A DNA stretch of 64,000 nt from Streptomyces sp. WAC05374 (GCF_004353505.1 NZ_SMNQ01000013.1:62001-126000); one strand, 5' to 3'; shown: positions 40,757 to 49,776, counted from the stretch's first letter. Numbers and translations are program-made. The notes: generated from the sequence alone by a model not told the origin.

Positions 40757-42283
40757 ATGCCGATGCACGAGCCGACGGAAGAGCCGCCCACGCCGGACAC
40801 CGACCACGACGTCATCGTCGTGGGCAGCGGCCTGGGCGGCCTGGCGGCGGCCGCCCACCTGGCGAAGTTCGGCCGGCGGGTCCTGGTCGCCGAGCGCGCC
40901 GCCGGGATCGGCGGGTACGCGCACGCCTTCCGGGCCGGCGAGCGCTACTACGACCCGGCCATCCACGTCGTACCGGGCGCGGCCGAGGGCGGCACCATCG
41001 ACGTCCTGCTGCGCTACCTCGGCGTCCGGGAGATGTGCGACTTCGTCGAGTCCGACGCCCTGTACCGGGTGGTCATCGACGACGACGTCCTGGACGCGCC
41101 CTTCGGCGCCGAGGCGTTCATCGAGTCGCACGTCCGGCTCTTCCCGCACGAGGAGGAGGGCATCCGGGGCTTCTTCGGGCTGTGCGAGCGGTTCCTCGCC
41201 GAGGCCCACCAGGTGCCGGTGCAGCTCTCGCCCAAGGAGCTCGGCGAGGCGGTGGAACGGTTCCCCACCCTGTTCGGGAACCGGATGTCCACGCTCGGGG
41301 AGGTCCTCGACCGGTACATCACGGACCCGCGCTGCAAGGCGTTCTGCACCGCCGGATGGCCGTACATGGGCCTGCCGCCCTCGCAGTTGTCCTTCGAGCT
41401 GTTCGCCCGCTTCCTCTTCACCCAGATGCACGGCCTGTACCACTGCAAGGGCGGCTTCCAGCACCTGGTCGCGGCCTTCACCACGGCGATCGAGCGCAAC
41501 GGCGGCAAGATCGTCACCAACTCCCCGGTGGAGCGCATCCTGGTCCGCGACGGCCGGACCGAGGGCGTGGTCCTGGCCGGCGGCCAGGAACTGCGGGCAC
41601 CGGTCGTCATCTCCAACGCCGACGCCACCCACACCTTCCAGGACCTGGTGGGCCTGGAGCACCTGCCGAAGGCGTACAACCGCAGGCTCCGCTCGCTCAA
41701 GGGCTCCATGTCGATGTTCGTGGTGTACGCGGCCACGACCCTCGACATCGCGGCCGCGGGCGGCGCGCACGAGACGTTCATCTACGACAGCCACGACCAC
41801 GACCGCACCTTCGCCGGCTTCTCCGGCGGCGAGGCCCCCGCCACCGTGGTGGTCGTGCCGACGCTGCTCGACCCCAGCCTCGGCCCGCCCGGGGAGCACC
41901 TGGTCACCTCCACGGCACTGGCCCCGTACGAGGGTCCCGAGCCGTGGTCGGAGCTGAAGCCCAAGCTGGAGGAGAAGTACCTCGACCTGATCGAGCGGCT
42001 CTACCCCGGGTTCAGGGACGGACTCACCTTCGTCTCCAGCGCGACCCCCCTGACGCTGGAGCGCTACACGGGCAACCACCGGGGCGCGGCGTACGGCTGG
42101 GAGAACACCCCGGCGCAGGCGGGCAGCAAGCGCCTGACCTACCGCACCCCCATCGAGGGGCTCTACCTGTCAGGCCACTGGGCCCAGGCGGCCAGCGCCC
42201 TGCGGGTGATCGTCTCCGGCAGCCACACCGCCCAGGAGATCCTGCGCGCCGCCGGGGTCACCGACGTGGGCCCCGAGCTGTGA
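40757..42283 (+). CDS. CrtI/retinol-saturase-like FAD-dependent oxidoreductase
   Basis: 508 residues. The dinucleotide-binding motif VIVVGSGLGGLAAAAHLAKFGRRVLVAE is at residues about 19-46. The second signature ISNADATHTFQDLVG and the C-terminal FAD motif TPIEGLYLSGHWAQAASALRVIVSG are those of the phytoene desaturase / all-trans-retinol 13,14-reductase group. Such enzymes add or remove double bonds in long conjugated chains, which fits a polyene product of the reducing polyketide synthase here. GGAGAG precedes the ATG. First gene of the promoter 3 unit. Confidence 0.9.
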   Translation: MPMHEPTEEPPTPDTDHDVIVVGSGLGGLAAAAHLAKFGRRVLVAERAAGIGGYAHAFRAGERYYDPAIHVVPGAAEGGTIDVLLRYLGVREMCDFVESDALYRVVIDDDVLDAPFGAEAFIESHVRLFPHEEEGIRGFFGLCERFLAEAHQVPVQLSPKELGEAVERFPTLFGNRMSTLGEVLDRYITDPRCKAFCTAGWPYMGLPPSQLSFELFARFLFTQMHGLYHCKGGFQHLVAAFTTAIERNGGKIVTNSPVERILVRDGRTEGVVLAGGQELRAPVVISNADATHTFQDLVGLEHLPKAYNRRLRSLKGSMSMFVVYAATTLDIAAAGGAHETFIYDSHDHDRTFAGFSGGEAPATVVVVPTLLDPSLGPPGEHLVTSTALAPYEGPEPWSELKPKLEEKYLDLIERLYPGFRDGLTFVSSATPLTLERYTGNHRGAAYGWENTPAQAGSKRLTYRTPIEGLYLSGHWAQAASALRVIVSGSHTAQEILRAAGVTDVGPEL

Positions 42284-42326
42284 CCGACCACGCACGCCGA
42301 TACCCACACCGCTACCGAAAGGACCG

Positions 42327-42878
42327 ATGATGTCGCGTCCCGCACACATCGACACCCGGGAACACGCCAACGTCGACGGCTCGCTCGACAAGACGTACCA
42401 CGAGATGGCCCGCCGCTACATCGAGGACGTCTGGGACAAGAACGACGCCGCCACCGAGCGCGAGCTGCTGGCCTCCGACTGGGTGGACCACATGCCGCTG
42501 CCCGGCTGCCCGCAGGGCCCCGCGGGGCACCGCGCCGCCGTGCAGCTCATGCACGACGCCTTCCCCGACCTGCGGTTCTTCCTGGACGACGTGGTCGTCA
42601 TGGGCGACAAGGTGATCGACCGGTGGACCGCCACGGGCACCTTCCACGGCGAGCTGTACGGCTTCCCCGGCACCGGCCGCCGGATGACGATGACGGGCCT
42701 GGACTTCCACCTCGTGCGCGACGGCAAGTTCGCCGAGCTGTGGCACGAGGAGAGCACCGCCTCCATGGTCGAGCAGGTCGGCATGGCGCCCGAGCCCGGC
42801 AGCGGCCCCGGCAGCATCCTCAAGCTCACCTTCGGCAACATCCTCCACGTCGCCAGGCACAGGATCCGCAACCGCTGA
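42327..42878 (+). CDS. SnoaL-like (ester cyclase-type) protein 3
   Basis: 183 residues. It has WVDHMPLPGCPQGPAGHRAAVQLMHDAFPDLRFFLDDVVVMGDKVIDRWTATGTFHGE, GFPGTGRRMTMTGLDFHLVRDGKFAELWHEES and a tail GSGPGSILKLTF that recalls the other two SnoaL-like proteins of the cluster. The first 30 residues are a charged extension. The ATG at 42327 or 42330 can be used; AAAGGA is just upstream. Its place between the CrtI-like oxidoreductase and two P450s suggests a tailoring or cyclisation role. Confidence 0.88.
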   Translation: MMSRPAHIDTREHANVDGSLDKTYHEMARRYIEDVWDKNDAATERELLASDWVDHMPLPGCPQGPAGHRAAVQLMHDAFPDLRFFLDDVVVMGDKVIDRWTATGTFHGELYGFPGTGRRMTMTGLDFHLVRDGKFAELWHEESTASMVEQVGMAPEPGSGPGSILKLTFGNILHVARHRIRNR

Positions 42879-42909
42879 CGGCCGGCCACCAGCAGAGCGA
42901 GGCACCACC

Positions 42910-44304
42910 ATGAGTCTGACCTTGAGCGGCCGCGTCCGCCAGGCCCCGGGCCCGCAGGGCTATCCGGTGGTCGGCTGCGGCCCCGACCTCGTCCGCGACC
43001 TGGTCGGCACCTTCACCCGGGCCTGGCGCGAGTACGGCGACATCGTCCGCTTCCGCCTGCCCGGCAAGCGCACCCTGTTCCTGATCGTCCACCCCGACCA
43101 CATCAAGCACGTCCTCGACGTCCGGCAGTCCAACTACCCCAAGGACCCGCTGTCGGTCGGCAAGTTCGAACCCTGGGTCGGTCAGGGCCTGTTCACCAGC
43201 AACGGCGACTTCCACTTCCGCCAGCGCCGGCTCGCGCAGCCCGCCTTCAAGGGGTCCCGGATCTCCGGGTTCGCCCCCGCCATGGTCGACGCGACCAACG
43301 ACCTCGTACGGGACTGGTACCCGAAGGCCACCCGCGAGGAGACCTTCGACATCACCCCCGAGATGTTCCGGCTGGCGCTCACCATCGTCATGCGGACGCT
43401 GTTCAGTACCGACGTCAGCGACCGGGCGGGCGAGCTGGCCCGCGCGGTGCGGATCTGCAACGCGTACACCAATGTGCGCCTCCAGCGGTTCGTCGAGCTG
43501 CCGCAGTCGCTGCCCAGCCGGGCCCGCACCCGTTTCCTCCAGGCCCGCGCCACCCTGGACTCCTTCGTCTACGGGCTCATCGAGGAGCGGCGCCGGGACA
43601 GCGACGCCCCCGACGACCTGCTGACCCGGTTCCTGCACGCCCAGGACGAGCAGACCGGTGAGCGGATGTCCGACAAGCAGCTCCGCGACGAGGTCGTCAC
43701 CATGTTCCTCGGCGGCTACGAGACCACGGCACTGTCCCTGGTGTGGGCGTTCTCCCTGATGTCCCGCCACCCGGAGTCCGAGCGGCGGGCCCGGGCGGAG
43801 ATCGCGGAGGTGTGCGGCGACCGGGAGCCGACCGCGGCCGACCTGCCCAGGCTGCGCTACCTCAAGGCCTTCTACTCGGAGGTGCTGCGCCTCTACCCGT
43901 CCGTGTGGACGATGTCGCGCAGCCCCCTGGAGGACGACGAGATCGGCGGGTACCACATACCCGCCGGGTCGCAGGTCTTCATCAGCCCCTACCTGATGCA
44001 CCGCCACCCGAAGTTCTGGGAGAACCCGGAGGGCTTCCTGCCCGAGCGGTTCGAGAAGAGCGCCACGGGCGGCGCGCCGCTGTACGCGTACGTCCCCTTC
44101 TCCCGGGGCCCGCGGCTGTGCCCGGGTTCCTCGGTGGCCGTCCTGGAGGCCCCCCTGGTGATCGCCAGGATCCTCCAGGCGTACCGGCTGACGCTGGCGG
44201 GCGGGCACGTCTGCGAGCCGACGTCGAACGTCTTCCTGTACCCGCGCGGGGGGATGCCGATGCGGCTGGAGCACGTCAAGGGCGCGGCGGAAGGAGCCCG
44301 GTGA
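42910..44304 (+). CDS. Cytochrome P450, cluster enzyme 1
   Basis: 464 residues. The I-helix oxygen motif is GGYETTAL, the K-helix ExxR is EVLR, the PERF-like stretch is FLPERFEK, and the heme loop is FSRGPRLCPGSS with the Cys ligand. The layout (long, AGxET-type, no N-terminal anchor) is that of CYP102/CYP4-like bacterial P450s acting on fatty or polyene chains. It needs a separate ferredoxin and reductase; none is encoded nearby. It overlaps the second P450 by one base (TGATG). Confidence 0.93.
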   Translation: MSLTLSGRVRQAPGPQGYPVVGCGPDLVRDLVGTFTRAWREYGDIVRFRLPGKRTLFLIVHPDHIKHVLDVRQSNYPKDPLSVGKFEPWVGQGLFTSNGDFHFRQRRLAQPAFKGSRISGFAPAMVDATNDLVRDWYPKATREETFDITPEMFRLALTIVMRTLFSTDVSDRAGELARAVRICNAYTNVRLQRFVELPQSLPSRARTRFLQARATLDSFVYGLIEERRRDSDAPDDLLTRFLHAQDEQTGERMSDKQLRDEVVTMFLGGYETTALSLVWAFSLMSRHPESERRARAEIAEVCGDREPTAADLPRLRYLKAFYSEVLRLYPSVWTMSRSPLEDDEIGGYHIPAGSQVFISPYLMHRHPKFWENPEGFLPERFEKSATGGAPLYAYVPFSRGPRLCPGSSVAVLEAPLVIARILQAYRLTLAGGHVCEPTSNVFLYPRGGMPMRLEHVKGAAEGAR

Positions 44305-45800
44305 TGCCGGGGCGCCCGGCCGCGGGCAGGCGGCAGCCGCCGGGGCCGCGCGGGCTGCCGCTGCTGGGCTCGGCGCTGGACTTCCGCCGCGACCCGCTGC
44401 GGACGTTCGTCGAGGCGTGGCGCGACCACGGGGACCTGGTGCAGTTCCGGGGCCCGGTGCCGGTCGTGCTGGTCACCCATCCCGACCACCTCAGGCACAT
44501 CCTGGTGGACAACTTCGCCAACTATCCGCATCCCGACGACTTCAACCGCAAGGTGAGCGTCTCGGTCGGCCAGGGGCTGGTCACCACCGAGGGGGAGGTG
44601 TGGCGGGCGCAGCGGCGCACCGTCGCGCCCACCTTCCGCAAGGAGCCGCTGGAGCGGTTCGCCGGCGTGATGGTGGACAGCGCGGCGCGGATGCTGGACC
44701 GGTGGGAGCGGGTCGCCCGGTACGGGGAGGTGATCGACGCCCGGACCGAGATGCAGAGCCTCACCCTGGAGATCCTGGCCCGGTGCCTGTTCCGGGCCGA
44801 CTGGTCCCGTGACGCGCTCCGGCTCGGCCGGGCGGTGGGGGCCCAGCTCGAGCACATCAACAGCAAGCTGATCGCCGTCGCCGACATCCCGGAACGGGTG
44901 CCGACCCCGCGCAACCGCCGCTTCCGGCAGGCGCGGCGGCTGCTGGACGACACGGTGTACCGGCTGATCGCCGAACGCCGCCGGCGGCCGCAGGGGGAGC
45001 CGGAGGACGACGAGGACCTGCTGTCCACGCTGATGCGCACCCCGGACCCGGAGACGGGCCACCTGATGACGGACGAGCAGCTCCGCGACCAGGTGGTGAC
45101 GCTGTTCATCGCCGGGCACGAGACCGTGGCCGCCACCCTGTCGTGGATCTGCCACCTGCTGTCCACCCACCCGGCCGAGACGGAGCGCGCCCGCGCGGAG
45201 GTGCTTTCCGTCCTGGGCGGCCGGCCGCCGTCCAAGGAGGACCTGCCGCAGCTCAAGTACCTCAAGATGTTCATCCAGGAGGCGCTGCGGCTCTATCCGC
45301 CGCTGTGGCAGGTGGCGCGGATGCCGCTGGAGGACGACGTGCTCGGCGGGTACGACATCCCGGCCGGGTCGTTCCTGCTGCTGAGCACGTACATCACGCA
45401 CCGCAACCCGGCCTTCTGGGACAACCCCGAGGGCTTCGACCCGGAGCGGTTCACGCGCGAGCGCTCGGCCGGCCGGCCGCGGTACGCCTACATGCCGTAC
45501 GTCGCCGGGCCGCGCAACTGCGTGGGGCTGGCCTTCGCCACCATGGAGCTGACGATCGTGGTGGCGTCGATCCTCCAGCGCTTCCACCTGGACATGGTCC
45601 CCGGGCACCCCGTGGTCATGCAGCCGGACATCTCCCTGCGGGCGAAGTACGGCATGAGGATGACGCTGCGGCCCGTGACGGCCCGTGGCGAGGTTCCGCC
45701 ACCGCCGGCACCCCCGGCGCCCGTGGTGGAACCGGAACCGGCCGCCGGGTGTCCCTACAGCCGAGCGACGGCGGAATCCGGAGGCTTGACTGCCCGCTGA
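44304..45800 (+). CDS. Cytochrome P450, cluster enzyme 2
   Basis: 498 residues, related to the preceding P450. The I-helix is AGHETVAATLSW, the ExxR is EALR, the PERF stretch is FDPERFTR and the heme loop is YVAGPRNCVGLAF. A Pro/Ala-rich tail of about 40 residues follows the P450 core. The ATG (44304) shares its A with the stop of the first P450, so the two are translated together. Paired P450s suggest two successive oxidations of the polyketide. It is the last gene before a 20-bp inverted-repeat terminator. Confidence 0.93.
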   Translation: MPGRPAAGRRQPPGPRGLPLLGSALDFRRDPLRTFVEAWRDHGDLVQFRGPVPVVLVTHPDHLRHILVDNFANYPHPDDFNRKVSVSVGQGLVTTEGEVWRAQRRTVAPTFRKEPLERFAGVMVDSAARMLDRWERVARYGEVIDARTEMQSLTLEILARCLFRADWSRDALRLGRAVGAQLEHINSKLIAVADIPERVPTPRNRRFRQARRLLDDTVYRLIAERRRRPQGEPEDDEDLLSTLMRTPDPETGHLMTDEQLRDQVVTLFIAGHETVAATLSWICHLLSTHPAETERARAEVLSVLGGRPPSKEDLPQLKYLKMFIQEALRLYPPLWQVARMPLEDDVLGGYDIPAGSFLLLSTYITHRNPAFWDNPEGFDPERFTRERSAGRPRYAYMPYVAGPRNCVGLAFATMELTIVVASILQRFHLDMVPGHPVVMQPDISLRAKYGMRMTLRPVTARGEVPPPPAPPAPVVEPEPAAGCPYSRATAESGGLTAR

Positions 45801-45812
45801 AAATGCGAAACC

Positions 45813-45854
45813 GCCGGAGGTCCGGTTGCGCGCCCGCGCAACCGGACCTCCGGC
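45813..45854 (+). terminator. 20-bp perfect inverted-repeat terminator
   Basis: Bases 45813-45832 and 45835-45854 are exact complements, 12 bp after the P450 stop codon. It separates the tailoring operon from the sigma factor gene. Confidence 0.85.
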
Positions 45855-45884
45855 ATAGGCAGTTGTAAGGAGCCATTTCGGCCG

Positions 45885-45915
45885 TTGACACAATGCCGGA
45901 GCAGCACCGTATAGT
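45885..45915 (+). promoter_or_regulatory. Housekeeping-type promoter of the cluster sigma gene
   Basis: TTGACA (45885-45890) and TATAGT (45910-45915), 19 bases apart, both close to the HrdB consensus. The predicted transcript has a leader of about 140 bases containing two small hairpins (GGTGG/CCACC and GTGAC/GTCAC). The sigma gene itself lacks the TGTATCC element, so it is not obviously autoregulated. Confidence 0.6.
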
Positions 45916-46060
45916 TAACACCTGTAGCAGTCCGGATGGTGGTTATTGAGCCACCGTCAAGAGCTTCTCAGGGGGTCTTGCGAACGAGTGGTGACAGAAC
46001 GGGGAGTCACCGCAGGGCGAGAAGAACAAGGAAGCACACGTTCCACATAACTATCGGGGG

Positions 46061-46720
46061 ATGTACGTGGAAGCTGTACCTTTGCATACGCTCGTCGACG
46101 AGTGCCTGGCCGGCAGTCAGGAAAGCTGGAACAGGATCGTCGACCGCTATACCCCGCTGATATGGGCGATAGCACGCGGCCACCGGCTCGGACCGGCGGA
46201 CTGCGAGGACGTCAGCCAGGTCACCTGGCTCAGGGTCATCCAGCACCTGGGGAAGCTGAGGGACCCGGAGAAGCTCGCCCACTGGATCTCGGTCGCGGCC
46301 CGCCGCGAGAGCCTCAAGCACATCCAGAGGGGCGGCCGCAGCACGCCGATCGAGGACCCCGAGGTGTTCGACCGGCCGGAGCCGTCGGCGAACCAGCCGG
46401 AGGAGTCCGCGCTCGCCAAGGAGCGGCGCGACGAGGTGCTGCACGCCTTCTGCTCGCTCTCGCCCAAGTGCCAGGCGCTGCTGGGTCTGCTGGTGGCCGA
46501 CCCGCCGATGTCGTACGACGAGGTGAGCGCCACGCTGGGAATGGCACGCGGCTCCATCGGGCCGATCCGTGCCCGCTGCCTCAAGCACCTACAGCGCGCT
46601 CTGGAGCGCGAGGCGGACCGCTCGGAACAGGCGAAGGTGCTGTTCGACGCGATCAAAAAAATGGGATTGCGGGCCTACGCCCTGGAAAGCAGCGCCGGAC
46701 TGCGGTCCTCAGCCGTGTGA
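46061..46720 (+). CDS. Cluster-situated ECF-type sigma factor
   Basis: 219 residues. Region 2 is WNRIVDRYTPLIWAIARGHRLGPADCEDVSQVTWLRVIQHLGKLRDPEKLAHWISVAARRE. Region 4 is SPKCQALLGLLVADPPMSYDEVSATLGMARGSIGPIRARCLKHLQ. About 30 residues follow with no known domain, and no anti-sigma gene is adjacent. It lies alone between the two halves of the polyketide cluster, and five cluster units share a TGTATCC-N15-GGATC(T/C) promoter, so it is the natural candidate for the factor that reads them. GGGGG precedes the ATG. Confidence 0.88.
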   Translation: MYVEAVPLHTLVDECLAGSQESWNRIVDRYTPLIWAIARGHRLGPADCEDVSQVTWLRVIQHLGKLRDPEKLAHWISVAARRESLKHIQRGGRSTPIEDPEVFDRPEPSANQPEESALAKERRDEVLHAFCSLSPKCQALLGLLVADPPMSYDEVSATLGMARGSIGPIRARCLKHLQRALEREADRSEQAKVLFDAIKKMGLRAYALESSAGLRSSAV

Positions 46721-46915
46721 TTCCGGCTGTCCGGCCTCCGACACCGCGACCGGCTCCCGGTCGTCCGCCCCGGATTCCCGCAGCCCGGAATCCCGCAACG
46801 CGGATTCCTGCAACTCGGATTCCTGAGCGATGAACGGAAAGAGTGCCTTGGCCTTCTCGAGCGCTGCGGGGGAAGGCCGTCCGACGGCATCGGCAAGCTT
46901 GGTCAGGGCTTCCAT
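46709..46915 (-). CDS. Small acidic protein with four 5-residue repeats, convergent with the sigma gene
   Basis: 68 residues. The first 35 form a helical segment (MEALTKLADAVGRPSPAALE) and the rest is acidic, containing QESEL, QESAL, RDSGL and RESGA in tandem. GGAAGAGAG lies just upstream of the ATG at 46915; an in-frame GTG at 46930 is possible. The 3' end overlaps the sigma gene's 3' end by 12 bp, tail to tail. It is not recognised. Its position suggests a regulator of the sigma factor, which is only a guess. Confidence 0.55.
   Translation of the reverse strand: MEALTKLADAVGRPSPAALEKAKALFPFIAQESELQESALRDSGLRESGADDREPVAVSEAGQPESHG
46772..46831 (-). repeat. Four degenerate 15-bp tandem repeats
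   Basis: Units at 46772, 46787, 46802 and 46817 share GGA(T/A)TCC(C/T)G at their start and vary at the end. They encode the 5-residue repeats of the small acidic protein. Confidence 0.8.
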
Positions 46916-46987
46916 GTCGCTCTCTTCCACTTTTTCCGCACCCCCACCACATAGTTCGCCGCTTAACTAGATGCAGCGTAAGTGAAA

Positions 46988-47031
46988 GTCCCGCGAACGG
47001 CAATACCGATGAGTAGGCTCGTTCGCGGGAC
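46988..47031 (-). terminator. Terminator of the FabD operon
   Basis: GTCCCGCGAACG (46988-46999) pairs perfectly with 47020-47031 across a 20-base loop, 30 bp past the stop of the leftward acyltransferase gene. Confidence 0.7.
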
Positions 47032-47060
47032 GCGGCTTTCCGCTGCGACTGCGGAGATGG

Positions 47061-48026
47061 TCATTCGACCGGCGTACTGCCCAGCCCCTGCCAGGAATTG
47101 AGGAACCGGTCGATGCGGCGTGCCTCACCGGCCGGGTGGCACGCCGCGTCGGGAAGGGTGGTGCGGCAGAAGCCGCTCAGCGCCCGGCCGGGCCCGGCCT
47201 CCACGAACGACGTCACGCCGCGGCCGGCGATGGCGCGCAGCGTCTCCTCCCAGCGGACCGCCCCGGCGAGCTGCCGGCGCAGGCAGTCCCTGGCCTCGGC
47301 ACCGGTACGCACCTGAGACGCCGTCACATTGGCCAGCACCGGCAGTCGCGGGTCCCGGAACTCCACCGCGTCCAGCTCGGCGGCGAACTCCTGCTCCAGC
47401 TCGCCCATCAGGGTGCAGTGGAAGGGCGCCCCCACGTTCAGCGCGACGGTCCGCTCGGCACCGAGCCGCTTGGCCGCCGCGGCCACCTCGCGCACCGCGT
47501 CCCGCTCCCCGGAGACGACCTGCTGCGCGGGGTCGTTGTAGTTGGCGATCTCCACCACGGCACCGGTGCGCTCCCGCGTCCGGGCGCAGAGCTCTTCCAC
47601 CCGGGCGGCCGGCAGCCCGATGACGGCGGCCATGGCGCCGGGCGTGCGCTCGTTCACCCGCGCCATCAGCTCGCCCCGCCGGCGCACCAACCGCAGCGCG
47701 TCCCGCCACGCCAGCACGCCGGCGCAGACCAGCGCCGTGTACTCGCCCAGGCTGTGCCCCGCCGCGACCGAAGGGGTGACACCGTGGCCGCGCAGCACGT
47801 CCAGGACGGCGATGCTCGTGAGGAACACCGCGGGCTGGGTGATCTCGGTGGGCAGCAGCTCCTCCGCGGAGCCCTCGAAGCAGAGCTTCGACAGCTCGAA
47901 GCCCAGCAGCTCGTCGGCGGGCCCGTAGTACCGGTCGGCCAGGTCCGGGCGGCGCGCCACCAGGTCGCGGCCCATGCCGGGGCGCTGGGACCCCTGGCCG
48001 GGAAAGAGAAAGGCGATGTCGTTCAT
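47061..48026 (-). CDS. Malonyl-CoA:ACP transacylase (FabD type)
   Basis: 321 residues. It has the entry motif FLFPGQGSQRPGMG, the catalytic Ser in AGHSLGEYTALVCAGVL, the substrate Arg in RRRGELM, and the His in NVGAPFHC. It loads malonyl units onto the cluster ACP. A cluster copy besides the primary fabD lets the polyketide pathway be supplied separately. The ATG at 48026 has AGGGAA six bases upstream; a GTG at 48032 is also in frame. Last gene of the promoter 4 unit. Confidence 0.93.
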   Translation of the reverse strand: MNDIAFLFPGQGSQRPGMGRDLVARRPDLADRYYGPADELLGFELSKLCFEGSAEELLPTEITQPAVFLTSIAVLDVLRGHGVTPSVAAGHSLGEYTALVCAGVLAWRDALRLVRRRGELMARVNERTPGAMAAVIGLPAARVEELCARTRERTGAVVEIANYNDPAQQVVSGERDAVREVAAAAKRLGAERTVALNVGAPFHCTLMGELEQEFAAELDAVEFRDPRLPVLANVTASQVRTGAEARDCLRRQLAGAVRWEETLRAIAGRGVTSFVEAGPGRALSGFCRTTLPDAACHPAGEARRIDRFLNSWQGLGSTPVE

Positions 48027-48149
48027 GGTCACTTCCCTGGATGTCGTCGCGGTCTCGTCCCGCGGTCTTCTCGGGTGGCAGGGCCCGGAGGCGGCGCGAG
48101 GGGCCGGCGCGAACCGCGCGCCGGCCCCTCGCGCGCGCCCCGGAGGAGC

Positions 48150-48662
48150 TCACGGCAGGTGCAGGAACTGCCCTTGGTGGTAGGCGAGCGGGTCGGCGCT
48201 GGCGGCGAGCCCGACCTCCGCCACCTCGCCGATGAAGATGGTGTGGTCGCCCGCCACGACCCGCTGGGCGACCCGGCAGTCCAGGTGTGACACCGCGCCG
48301 TCCAGCACCGGCGCTCCCGTGCTGCCGGTGCGGTGCGCCACCCCGGCGAAGCCGGCGGCCCCGCGCGGCCTGCCCGGAGTGGCGAACCAGCCCGCCAGCT
48401 CCGACTGGTCCCGCCCCAGGACGTTCACGGTGAACGTCCCCGAGGAGCGAATCACTTCGGCCCCGTACGAGTGCCGGCTCAGGCACACCAGCAGCATCGG
48501 CGGATCGAGCGAGACGGAGGCCAGCGAGCTGATCGTGGTGCCGTGCGGCCCCTGGGGGCCGGACGAGGTGACCACCGCGACGCCGGTGAGGAAGCGCCCC
48601 ATGGCCTGCCGGAACCGCCCGGTGCCGACCTCCGCGACCGGGGCGGGCTGATGGGACGTCAT
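48150..48662 (-). CDS. Flavin reductase-like protein
   Basis: 170 residues with the flavin reductase-like (HpaC/ActVB) fold. FRQAMGRFLTGVAVVTS starts the barrel, then PHGTTISSLASVSLDPPMLLVCL (FMN pocket), SGTFTVNVLG, and HTIFIGEVAEV. These enzymes supply reduced FMN to a two-component monooxygenase or act as oxidoreductases themselves. No partner monooxygenase is seen, so it might feed the P450s indirectly or act on the polyene. GGAAGGAG precedes the ATG. Confidence 0.88.
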   Translation of the reverse strand: MTSHQPAPVAEVGTGRFRQAMGRFLTGVAVVTSSGPQGPHGTTISSLASVSLDPPMLLVCLSRHSYGAEVIRSSGTFTVNVLGRDQSELAGWFATPGRPRGAAGFAGVAHRTGSTGAPVLDGAVSHLDCRVAQRVVAGDHTIFIGEVAEVGLAASADPLAYHQGQFLHLP

Positions 48663-48676
48663 GGCCGGCTCCTTCC

Positions 48677-49765
48677 TCAGGCGGTGGGAGCGGGCGCGGT
48701 CCAGTCCACGACCGCACCGGCGTAGATCCACTTGGTGGACTCGACGCCCACCAGCATCAGCCGGTCGCCCGGCCGCACCCGGCCGCTGCGCCAGGCGTCG
48801 TCGAGGAACAGCGGGACCGCCGCACAGCCGACGGCGCCCATCGTGGACAGACTGTCGATGATCTTGCCGTCCAGCGCCTTCCAGTCGGCGGTGTCCAGCC
48901 CCAGCTCCTGGAGGGAGTCGAGCATCCAGCCGACGTTGCCCTCCGGGACCAGGCACAGGTCGACGCTCTCCACGTCCACACCGCTGCGCCGCAGCGTGCT
49001 GCTGATCGCCTCGGTGACCATCACCGGGGTGAAGTCCCCGGCGCCGACCACGTCGACCTTGAGGTCGACCAGCCGCTTGGCCTTGAGCTGCTCGTGGATC
49101 GGCGCGTGCGTGCCGCCGCCCACCGAGTGGATGCCCGCCTTGCGGTCGCCGCCGATCGCCTCCATCGACGCCCCGAGGAGCCCGCCCGACGTGGCGCCCT
49201 CCTCGGCCCGCAGCACGATCGCTCCGGCGCCGTCGCCGAACATGTACACCGGCATGCGGTCCCGCATGCGGATCTTGTTCGGGTCCTTGCCGAGGAACAC
49301 CGGTGCCAGTACGGGCGAGATGGCCTCGCTGCCGATCACCAGCGCCGTGCGGTAGACGCCCGACTGGAGGTACATGCGGGCGATGTCCAGGCCCTGGACG
49401 ACGCCCGCCCCGCCGGAGCGCAGCTCCAGCGTGGCGCAGCGCGCCAGGCCCAGCCGCTCCTGGACCAGGTTCACCAGCGGCGGCAGCGGGAAGTCCGGGG
49501 TGCCGGTGGCCAGGACGAGCAGGTCCACGTCGCCCGGCTCGAGCCCCGCCGAGTCCAGGGCCCGGACGGCCGCCTTGTAGGCCATGTCCGAGTTGTTCTC
49601 GCGGTGCTCGCCGGTCGCGGGGTCGATCATCCAGAAGCGGCGCTCGATGGAGAGGCCCTCGCGCACCTCGTCGGGAAGCGGGCCGACGAGGCGCGCGATC
49701 TCCTCGGTGGAGATCGGCTCACCGGGCTGGTAGCCGCCGGTGCCGATGATGTGTATCGCGGTCAC
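48677..49765 (-). CDS. KAS III-like protein lacking the catalytic residues
   Basis: 362 residues with the full thiolase fold of 3-oxoacyl-ACP synthase III. The N-terminal GTGGYQPGEPIS, LLVLATGTPDFPLPPL and ALVIGSEAIS strands are clear. The usual nucleophile motif (A/G)-C-(S/A)-G is here RSGGAGVVQGL, with Gly (about residue 119) in place of Cys. The HQAN motif reads EGNV, and the GN(T/S)S motif reads STMGAV. All three catalytic residues are therefore changed. It cannot be a normal condensing enzyme; a scaffolding, gating or non-covalent acyl-transfer role is possible. GTG start after GAGGACGG, 11 bp past the ACP gene. Confidence 0.88.
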   Translation of the reverse strand: MTAIHIIGTGGYQPGEPISTEEIARLVGPLPDEVREGLSIERRFWMIDPATGEHRENNSDMAYKAAVRALDSAGLEPGDVDLLVLATGTPDFPLPPLVNLVQERLGLARCATLELRSGGAGVVQGLDIARMYLQSGVYRTALVIGSEAISPVLAPVFLGKDPNKIRMRDRMPVYMFGDGAGAIVLRAEEGATSGGLLGASMEAIGGDRKAGIHSVGGGTHAPIHEQLKAKRLVDLKVDVVGAGDFTPVMVTEAISSTLRRSGVDVESVDLCLVPEGNVGWMLDSLQELGLDTADWKALDGKIIDSLSTMGAVGCAAVPLFLDDAWRSGRVRPGDRLMLVGVESTKWIYAGAVVDWTAPAPTA

Positions 49766-49776
49766 GGGCGCCGTCC

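Noticed and set aside
46772..46831. 15-bp repeats as a CRISPR array
   Set aside because: The units are contiguous with no spacers and lie in a small reading frame; no cas genes are present.
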